From JAUILA01 sp964563925 (lineage in GTDB: Bacteria; Bacteroidota; Bacteroidia; Cytophagales; Cyclobacteriaceae), in the NCBI GenBank assembly GCA_964563925.1, contig CAZLZD010000082.1:1-11819 (forward strand): a stretch of DNA of 11,819 bases. The letters run 5' to 3'. This document shows positions 1 through 5,976 of this stretch, in pieces. Below the pieces are notes generated by a model, which ran no database searches, was not told the origin of the DNA, and worked only from the letters and a program-made list of their open reading frames with translations. The first letter of the stretch is position 1; each line of letters opens with the position of its first letter. A program made the translations under genes and the position numbers.

Positions 1-2
1 GA

Positions 3-749
3 ATGGCCGCTGGTAAGTCTCTGATCCGCCACGGATACGAGGTGTGGGGCTCAACAACCACTTTATCACGTTTGCCGGAATTATCCGGGCATGGGATCAA
101 CCCGGTATTACTTGATACAGGTAACCGCCCCCGTCTTCCGGAGGATGTAATGACCGGGACGGGATGGCTCGTTCTTAGTCTTCCACCGCGTCAACTGGCC
201 AGTTCGCTGGATTGGCTTACATCCATCCTGGCAAAATCCCGCTCCAATGTATTAATGATCAGTTCAACGGCGGTGTACCCGGCTTCCGGCAAAACAGTAA
301 CGGAGGAAGATGCCAGGCACCAGGTTTCCTCACATTCGGGCGTGGATTTACTGGATCTGGAAAAAGCCGTACAGGCCGCTTGTCCGTCGGTCATTCTCAG
401 GCCGGGAGGATTATACGGTCCGGGCCGCCATCCAGGTAACTTTCTGGCCGGAAAAACCGGGTTGTCCAACGGACGTGCACCGGTAAATCTTATCCACCAG
501 GAAGATATCGTAAATATTATGGTTAAGCTGATCCTTCAGGATTCCGGACCAGGAACTTATAATGCAGTGGCTCCCGGGCATCCCTCACGTGAAGAATTTT
601 ATATCAGGGCAGCCCTGAGCCTGGGCCTACCCCCGCCCCGATTTTCGGGGGAGCAAGATACCAACTCCTTTAAAATTGTTGATTCCTCACAGATCACAAA
701 GAAGCTGGATTACCATTTTATCCATCCCGATCCGATGAAGGATATCTAG
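3..749 (+). CDS. YeeZ-like NAD(P)-dependent epimerase/dehydratase family protein, 5' truncated by window edge
   Basis: This is an extended-SDR (NAD-dependent epimerase-like) protein of the E. coli YeeZ type; the substrate is unknown. The 248 visible residues align in style with YeeZ: GYEVWGSTTT follows the Rossmann glycine loop, then a beta-strand ending SLPPRQ, SSTAVYP at about residues 87-93, the family block RPGGLYGPGRHPGNFLAGKT at about 133-152, VNLIHQEDIV at about 161-170, and a C-terminal KIVDSSQITKKLDY segment. The first ATG is very probably not the start. In YeeZ a methionine sits inside GWLGMPLA just after the nucleotide-binding GxGWLG motif, and that motif is missing here, so about a dozen N-terminal residues lie left of the window. 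The preceding bases (GA) are compatible with a glycine codon. The classical YxxxK catalytic pair is not evident. The TAG stop overlaps the convergent dsbD stop. Confident of family, not of reaction. Confidence 0.85.
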   Translation: MAAGKSLIRHGYEVWGSTTTLSRLPELSGHGINPVLLDTGNRPRLPEDVMTGTGWLVLSLPPRQLASSLDWLTSILAKSRSNVLMISSTAVYPASGKTVTEEDARHQVSSHSGVDLLDLEKAVQAACPSVILRPGGLYGPGRHPGNFLAGKTGLSNGRAPVNLIHQEDIVNIMVKLILQDSGPGTYNAVAPGHPSREEFYIRAALSLGLPPPRFSGEQDTNSFKIVDSSQITKKLDYHFIHPDPMKDI

Positions 750-2794
750 AGGGACTCGCTGCCAGGGTATCTGGCCTGGTAGCGTGCGCTGCCCTCATCC
801 AGGAATTTAATGAATTCCTCCACATCCTTTTCATACCCTAGCGGGGGCATCAATACCTTTTCATCCGCTCCAAGCAGCACATAGAAAGGCTGAGCATTGT
901 TGTTGAGCCTCCGGATCTGCAGGTCGGCATTCTGCCTTCCGATGGTAGTCTTTTCCTTGTTGTCATATTCCGACACATACCACTCAGATTCGGGCAGGGT
1001 GGTTTTATCATCAACATACAGTGCTACCAGCACATAATTCTCCTTTAACCTGCGCAACACCTCCGGATCTGACCAGACCACCGCCTCCATTTCCCTGCAG
1101 TTGGTGCATGCATGGCCGGTAAAGTCAATAAACAGGGGTTTGTTCTGACTCCGTGCACAGGCGAGCGCCTGCTCATAGTCNNNNNNNNNNNNNNNNNNNN
1201 NNNNNNNNNNNNNNNNNNNNNNNNNNNNNNNNNNNNNNNNNNNNNNNNNNNNNNNNNNNNNNNNNNNNNNNNNNNNNNNNACACTGACATGTTCAAGCTT
1301 GCTGTCGTGCGGAAGCCTGATACGTCCCAGCAAATAGAACCCCATCAGGGTGAAAATGACGATCCATATCCCAATATTCAGATCGCGGTCCAGGATGCCC
1401 CAGTGGTAGGCCTGATCCGCAATACTTAAAAATTTGAACGCCAGCGCCAGTTCAATAAACCCGAGTACCACTTTTACTGAATTCAGCCACCCTCCGGAAC
1501 GCGGCAGGCTGCTGAGCCAGTTTGGAAATATGGCAAACAGGGTAAAGGGAATGGCGAATGCCAGCGAAAACGCAAACATGCCGAGAATGGGTTTCAGAAA
1601 TTCACCTCCGGCCGAAGCTACCAGAATAGATCCGACGATCGGACCGGTGCAGGAGAATGACACAAGAACCAGGGTGAAGGCCATGAAAAACACACCGATC
1701 AATCCGCCCCTGTCCGATTTTTTATCCATGGCGTTGACAAACGAGCTTGGCAGGGTCAGGTCAAACAAGCCAAAAAATGACAACGCAAAAATGACAAATA
1801 CAAGGAAGAAGATAATATTGGGCAACCACTCGGTAGACAGGTGATTGGCGGTCTCCGGCCCCATCAGCGGAGCAACCGCAGAGCCAATGATGGTATAAAT
1901 GAGGATAATGGACAGGCCGTAAATCAGGGCTTTCCCCGTTCCGGCTCTTTTCGTGAAAAAGGTGACTGTCATGGGGATCATCGGAAACACGCACGGGGTC
2001 AGCAACGCGGTCAATCCTGCGACAAAAGCTAAAACCATAAACAGCCACATGGTTTGCTTTTCTTTGACGCCCACATCACCGCTAAACACAGACTCATCAA
2101 GGATCGGTCCTTCCACCGTATTGCTGAAGCCGGCACTTGCACCAGCCTGAACACCGGCATTGTTTTCCGTCGTATCAGTTTCGGAGGTTGTCTCCTGCTC
2201 CTGAACCGGATCGTCCCTCTCAGCACTTTCGGTCCCTGGATCTTCCACCGATACATCCTCCGGCTTCTCATTGTTTTCGGGAGGAGGGGCCTCTTCCTGA
2301 TTATCGTTACCCCCTGTGACCTGAAAATCATTGAACAGGAAGTCCTTTTCAAAATTAATGCACTTTCCGTCGATGTCTGAGCAGGTCTGAAATGCATATG
2401 ATCCGCGGATTACCGGGTTACCGGACAGAATGCGAACCGTTTGACGGAATTCCCCTGTTTTCTTGAAAATCCTCACCGTACATTCAAAGATCTCGTCATA
2501 TTTCTCCTCGGGGTTGATCGCCCTGAGTTCTCCCACCAGCTCATAGCTGCTGTGTGACTCGAAATCAAAGGAGGCGACGATTGGTCCGCATTCAGGATCA
2601 AAATCACTCGAATAGAGATACCAATTAGGATCAATGGTTGCTTTGAAGATCAGATCCACCTCCTCTCCAACCCGGACTTGCCTTGACGACGGTTCAGTCA
2701 CCCAGCTGGTGGTTTCCAGAATTTGCGCCTGAACATTCTCCCACAGGCCGGGCCCGGTCAGAAGAATTACGAGAATTAAGAGCCTCTTGATCAT
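746..2794 (-). CDS. dsbD: Thiol:disulfide interchange protein DsbD (contains assembly gap)
   Basis: DsbD carries electrons from cytoplasmic thioredoxin across the inner membrane to periplasmic reductases (disulfide isomerisation, cytochrome c maturation). The order of domains is complete: signal peptide (about residues 1-23, VQAQ); periplasmic alpha domain with Cys138 and Cys145 (TCSDIDGKC; six residues between the cysteines, against five in the E. coli protein); a long acidic, Pro/Glu/Thr-rich linker at about 160-245; the membrane beta domain from about 248 with redox cysteines Cys268 (TPCVFPMIP) and Cys382 (SCTGPIVGS); and a thioredoxin-like gamma domain with CTNC in GHACTNCREME. Only seven of the usual eight membrane helices are visible; the eighth falls in the 100-N run. 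The frame is open on both sides, so the gene looks intact, but the 682-residue length depends on an arbitrary gap size. It lies 49 bp downstream of the M20 peptidase gene. The start is the first ATG before the signal peptide; no strong ribosome site is seen. Confidence 0.93.
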   Translation of the reverse strand: MIKRLLILVILLTGPGLWENVQAQILETTSWVTEPSSRQVRVGEEVDLIFKATIDPNWYLYSSDFDPECGPIVASFDFESHSSYELVGELRAINPEEKYDEIFECTVRIFKKTGEFRQTVRILSGNPVIRGSYAFQTCSDIDGKCINFEKDFLFNDFQVTGGNDNQEEAPPPENNEKPEDVSVEDPGTESAERDDPVQEQETTSETDTTENNAGVQAGASAGFSNTVEGPILDESVFSGDVGVKEKQTMWLFMVLAFVAGLTALLTPCVFPMIPMTVTFFTKRAGTGKALIYGLSIILIYTIIGSAVAPLMGPETANHLSTEWLPNIIFFLVFVIFALSFFGLFDLTLPSSFVNAMDKKSDRGGLIGVFFMAFTLVLVSFSCTGPIVGSILVASAGGEFLKPILGMFAFSLAFAIPFTLFAIFPNWLSSLPRSGGWLNSVKVVLGFIELALAFKFLSIADQAYHWGILDRDLNIGIWIVIFTLMGFYLLGRIRLPHDSKLEHVSXXXXXXXXXXXXXXXXXXXXXXXXXXXXXXXXXXDYEQALACARSQNKPLFIDFTGHACTNCREMEAVVWSDPEVLRRLKENYVLVALYVDDKTTLPESEWYVSEYDNKEKTTIGRQNADLQIRRLNNNAQPFYVLLGADEKVLMPPLGYEKDVEEFIKFLDEGSARYQARYPGSESL
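1181..1280. other. Assembly gap (100 N) inside dsbD
   Basis: Exactly 100 unknown bases, the conventional placeholder for a scaffold gap of unknown size. It falls between the last visible DsbD membrane helix (ending LGRIRLPHDSKLEHVS) and the start of the thioredoxin-like domain (DYEQALACARSQNKP). The frame happens to be kept with 100 N. Confidence 0.98.
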
Positions 2795-2843
2795 GTCAGC
2801 ATGGTCAATTTATGGGTGAGAATTTGATAACGGTGCGTCCAAC

Positions 2844-4205
2844 TTACTTATTTCCGAAATGACGGTAAAAGTGACAAATGGTCTCGATCCCTAGAAAATA
2901 ATTCTTTATCCCATAGTGCTCATTGGGAGAATGAATCGCGTCGCTGTCTAGTCCGAACCCAAGCAGTACCGTCTCCACACCGAGCTGATTCTTGAATAAT
3001 GAAACGATGGGAATGCTTCCTCCATCCCGCGTGGGAATGGGCTTTTTCCCAAACACATCTTCACAAGCCCTGCTGGCGGCGGCATAGGCTTCGGAATCCG
3101 TGGGCGTCACTGCGGGCTGTCCGCCGTGATGCGGCGTAACCTTTACCTTCACGCTGTCAGGTGCAAGAGATTTAAAGTGCGCTTCAAATAACCGGGTTAT
3201 TTCAGAAGAATTCTGGTCCGGAACAAGGCGCATGGAAATCTTTGCCGATGCTTTCGAGGGCAGAACGGTCTTTGCTCCTTCGCCGATATATCCGCCCCAT
3301 ATTCCGTTCACGTCAAGCGTCGGCCGGATTCCGGTCCGTTCTACTGTAGTAAACCCTTCTTCCCCGTGCACCGCATTGATCGCCAGGTCTCTTTTGTATT
3401 CCTCCAGGTTAAAAGGCGCCCGGTTCAGGGCGGCACGTTCATCGTCTGATAGTTCCTGTACCTTATCATAGAATCCTTTGATGGTCACGCGGCCCTTCTC
3501 ATCATGCAGGGAGGCAATCATTTCGCAAAGGATATTAATGGGGTTGGCCACTGCCCCGCCATAGACACCGGAGTGCAGGTCCCGGTTGGGCCCTGTTACC
3601 TCAACCTCGACGTAGCTCAGACCGCGAAGGCCAACCGTAATGGAAGGATTGTCCATGGAGATCATGGCCGTATCGGAAATAAGGATGACATCGCATGCCA
3701 GCTTCTCCGCATTCTCCTTCACAAAAATTTCGAGGTTGGACGAGCCCACTTCTTCCTCTCCTTCAATCATGAATTTAACATTGCAGGGCATTTCACCCAG
3801 GTGATTGAGGGTCTCAAACGCCTTGACATGCATATACATCTGGCCTTTGTCGTCACAGGCTCCCCTGGCGTAAATCTTATCATCCTTGATCACAGGCTCG
3901 AATGGAGGTGAATCCCATAATTCATAGGGATCTGCCGGCTGCACATCATAGTGACCGTAAACAAGGACCGTCGGGGCATTTTGGTCAACGATCTTTTCGC
4001 CGTAGATGATGGGGTATCCATCGGTATGGCATAATTCGGCCTTGTCGGCACCCGCTTCCCTGAGGCGGTCACGAACTTCGTGAGCCGTGCGCATTACATC
4101 TTCACGAAATTTTTTATCTGCACTTACAGAAGGAATCCGCAGCAGGTCGAGAAGTTCATCCAGAAATCTGCTCCGGTGCTGATCGATATATTCTTTGATT
4201 TTCAT
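2844..4205 (-). CDS. M20 family metallopeptidase (dipeptidase, carnosinase-like)
   Basis: A cytosolic di-metal (usually zinc) peptidase of family M20, in the dipeptidase/CNDP-like branch; it probably cleaves dipeptides or related small amides. At 453 residues it has the normal length with no signal peptide. The active site is complete by analogy with human carnosinase CN2: metal ligand His85 and Asp87 in VYGHYDVQP, bridging Asp118 in RGACDDKG, catalytic Glu151 and metal ligand Glu152 in EGEEEVGSSN, Asp178 in ISDTAM, lid-domain His211 in DLHSGVYGG, and final His425 in DAIHSPNEHYG. The dimerisation (lid) domain is at about residues 195-360. The start ATG is preceded by a good Bacteroidota promoter match in the 56 bp separating it from the CDF gene. 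It lies 49 bp upstream of dsbD on the same strand. Family is secure; substrate is not predictable. Confidence 0.93.
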   Translation of the reverse strand: MKIKEYIDQHRSRFLDELLDLLRIPSVSADKKFREDVMRTAHEVRDRLREAGADKAELCHTDGYPIIYGEKIVDQNAPTVLVYGHYDVQPADPYELWDSPPFEPVIKDDKIYARGACDDKGQMYMHVKAFETLNHLGEMPCNVKFMIEGEEEVGSSNLEIFVKENAEKLACDVILISDTAMISMDNPSITVGLRGLSYVEVEVTGPNRDLHSGVYGGAVANPINILCEMIASLHDEKGRVTIKGFYDKVQELSDDERAALNRAPFNLEEYKRDLAINAVHGEEGFTTVERTGIRPTLDVNGIWGGYIGEGAKTVLPSKASAKISMRLVPDQNSSEITRLFEAHFKSLAPDSVKVKVTPHHGGQPAVTPTDSEAYAAASRACEDVFGKKPIPTRDGGSIPIVSLFKNQLGVETVLLGFGLDSDAIHSPNEHYGIKNYFLGIETICHFYRHFGNK

Positions 4206-4225
4206 GACTGGTTTTTGTATTCAGC

Positions 4226-4256
4226 CAAAGGTAGGATTTTTGGGCACTTTCTACAA
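4226..4256 (-). promoter_or_regulatory. Candidate Bacteroidota sigma-factor promoter for the M20 peptidase gene
   Basis: On the - strand the sequence reads TTG (4256-4254), 20 nt, then TACCTTTG (4233-4226). This matches the Bacteroidota consensus of TTG near -33 and TAnnTTTG near -7, with normal spacing. Initiation would fall near 4220, giving a leader of roughly 15 nt before the ATG at 4205. The element lies just after the CDF stop codon, so it could add transcription to the peptidase and dsbD on top of read-through. Confidence 0.6.
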
Positions 4257-4261
4257 CCAGA

Positions 4262-5155
4262 TCACAGGCAGTGAGGACTGCAATTATCGTCCTGAAGAGT
4301 CTTTTCAACCTGAATGGTCGCATGATCGATACCAAACTTCTCATGGAGTTTATCTCTCAGTGAAAAAAGAAATTCGTCACTGTTGCCTTCCGGCATTACC
4401 AGATGCACAGTCAGGGCATTTGCGGTTGTACTCATTGCCCAGATATGTAAATCATGAACATCCGTAACGCCTTTCTGGCGGGCCAGGAAATCGCTGACCT
4501 CAGCGAGGTTAATGTCGGCCGGTACCGCATCCAGCGCAAGCTTGAGCGAATCACTGAACAGGCGCCACGTACTCCATACGATCACAATGACAATGACAAA
4601 GGATGTGACTGCATCTATCCAGTACAGCCCGGTGTATTTCACCAGGACTCCTGCGATCACCACTCCCAGGGAAACCGCCGCATCCGCAGCCATGTGGAGA
4701 AACGCCCCCCTGATATTGAGGTCTTCCTTTTGGCCCCGTAAAAAGAGCAGGGCGGTTGCCGTATTGATAACAATTCCGGCAGCTGCTACCCAGATAATCG
4801 TCTCGCCAATTACTTCTTCACGCGTTATCAGCTTTTGAACGGCGTGATAGAGAATTGCCCCGGAGGCTCCGAACAGCAATAATGCATTGAGTACTGAAAC
4901 CAGGATGGTGGTTTTGCGCAAACCGTATGTAAATCGTTGTGAAGGCCGTCTGACGGCCAGGTAGGCCGCCGACATGGCAAATACGAGGCTGAAAACATCA
5001 CTCAGGTTATGACCCGCATCGGCCAGGAGGGCGGACGAATTGGACATCCACCCAAAAATCACCTCAATCACCACAAAAATCACGTTAAGTCCTATGCCAA
5101 TCGCAAAGGCCTTGCGATGGGTGACCTTCCCGTGATCATGGTGATGATGGCCCAT
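4262..5155 (-). CDS. Cation diffusion facilitator (CDF) family transporter, ZitB/CzcD-like
   Basis: An inner-membrane antiporter that exports Zn2+ (possibly Co2+ or Cd2+) in exchange for protons. The 297 residues give six membrane helices (roughly 16-35, 42-66, 84-106, 116-138, 153-173, 178-200) and a cytoplasmic ferredoxin-like domain from about 210. The transport site typical of the zinc-CDF group is present as two HxxxD pairs: His49/Asp53 in DAGHNLSD (helix 2) and His154/Asp158 in HMAADAAVS (helix 5). The N terminus is histidine-rich (MGHHHHDHG) and the C terminus ends in CSPHCL; both are likely cytoplasmic metal-binding tails. The C-terminal domain carries DVHDLHIW, a usual regulatory metal-site region. 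The ATG lies only 5 bp after the lipoprotein stop, so translation is probably coupled. Exact metal specificity cannot be read from sequence. Confidence 0.93.
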   Translation of the reverse strand: MGHHHHDHGKVTHRKAFAIGIGLNVIFVVIEVIFGWMSNSSALLADAGHNLSDVFSLVFAMSAAYLAVRRPSQRFTYGLRKTTILVSVLNALLLFGASGAILYHAVQKLITREEVIGETIIWVAAAGIVINTATALLFLRGQKEDLNIRGAFLHMAADAAVSLGVVIAGVLVKYTGLYWIDAVTSFVIVIVIVWSTWRLFSDSLKLALDAVPADINLAEVSDFLARQKGVTDVHDLHIWAMSTTANALTVHLVMPEGNSDEFLFSLRDKLHEKFGIDHATIQVEKTLQDDNCSPHCL

Positions 5156-5160
5156 AGGCG

Positions 5161-5976
5161 CTACTGAAGCTGTGGTGGTTCGAAAGAGGTGAAGGCTTCG
5201 TCGGGTACACTGTCATAGACGCGGACATTCTTCGGGCCTCTGTTGTCCGAGCGGTCTGCCGAAAGCAGTAGCCCGCCATGCCGCTCGTAATTATCCCAGG
5301 GCCAGATGGCGGAGGCACTGTCCTGGCTTGCATCTTTATAATACGCCCACTGATAGACAAGGTGGTCTTCCGGGTCAACATACACTTTGTACTTGTTTTC
5401 AGGAGTCACGCCTACTTCATTGAACGTCAGGGAAAGCACCTCAGCCGGCTTTCCGTTCATCATCGTATCCTGACCTTCATACGTGAGGGTTACACCGCTG
5501 TCTTTGAGCTTAAACGGCATAAACAGCCAGTACGAATCATTGATCCAGATATTTCTGGCCATGGTGAGCCTTTCCCGCAGCGTATCCGGATTTGTGATTT
5601 CCACACTGTCTTCCCAGGCTTTGCCGCTCAGATCATCTATATCCACCAGGTATATGGCATTGCGCGAGGGAATGTCAATTCGAACCCTTCCTGAATCCTT
5701 GTCCCAAAGCAGTTCACGTGCACCAAAGAAATTCCAGGCGACGAACCGCATATCGTCCCAGGCTTTCCTTCCGCCCATGGCTTCCATGACACTGTCGGCA
5801 ATCTGCACTGCCTTCTCGTCTGAAGCCTCTGCATTAAACCCCGGAGCAGCAGGATTTCCATACGGGGCTTCCTGTTCGGTACCGGAGCCCGGCGAGCAGG
5901 CGCCCGCAGCAAGGAGAAGTAACAAAAAGAAATTAACTTTCCACCGGCTTGGTTTCCTGGAGGGATTTAAGGGCAA
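5161..5976 (-). CDS. Putative lipoprotein, uncharacterised Bacteroidota family (TTG start preferred)
   Basis: Function unknown. From a TTG at 5976 the protein is 271 residues: a basic n-region (MPLNPSRKPSRWK), a hydrophobic core VNFFLLLLLAAGA and a lipobox cysteine at residue 27 (AGAC|SPGSG), so it is probably a lipid-anchored envelope protein. An ATG at 6033 is in frame but would lengthen the overlap with the upstream gene to 101 bp and put 45 residues before the cysteine; a TTG at 5925 would leave no charged n-region. The mature part begins with a helix-like VMEAMGGRKAWDDMRFVAW, followed by beta-rich sequence with WINDSYWLFMPFKLKDSG and a second block VGVTPENKYKVYVDPEDHLVYQWAYY, reminiscent of the LolA/outer-membrane-lipoprotein-sorting fold; I recall similar proteins grouped as a DUF (possibly DUF6503) but cannot confirm this. 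It overlaps the propeller gene by 44 bp and is followed 5 bp later by the CDF exporter. Confidence 0.8.
   Translation of the reverse strand: MPLNPSRKPSRWKVNFFLLLLLAAGACSPGSGTEQEAPYGNPAAPGFNAEASDEKAVQIADSVMEAMGGRKAWDDMRFVAWNFFGARELLWDKDSGRVRIDIPSRNAIYLVDIDDLSGKAWEDSVEITNPDTLRERLTMARNIWINDSYWLFMPFKLKDSGVTLTYEGQDTMMNGKPAEVLSLTFNEVGVTPENKYKVYVDPEDHLVYQWAYYKDASQDSASAIWPWDNYERHGGLLLSADRSDNRGPKNVRVYDSVPDEAFTSFEPPQLQ

Noticed and set aside
3..5. ATG at base 3 as the true start of the YeeZ-like gene
   Set aside because: It corresponds to an internal methionine just after the nucleotide-binding GxGWLG motif of the family; the real start lies outside the window.
2795..2843. Possible dsbD promoter in the 49-bp gap
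   Set aside because: The only near match (TAAATTGA) lacks a properly spaced TTG; co-transcription with the peptidase gene is simpler.
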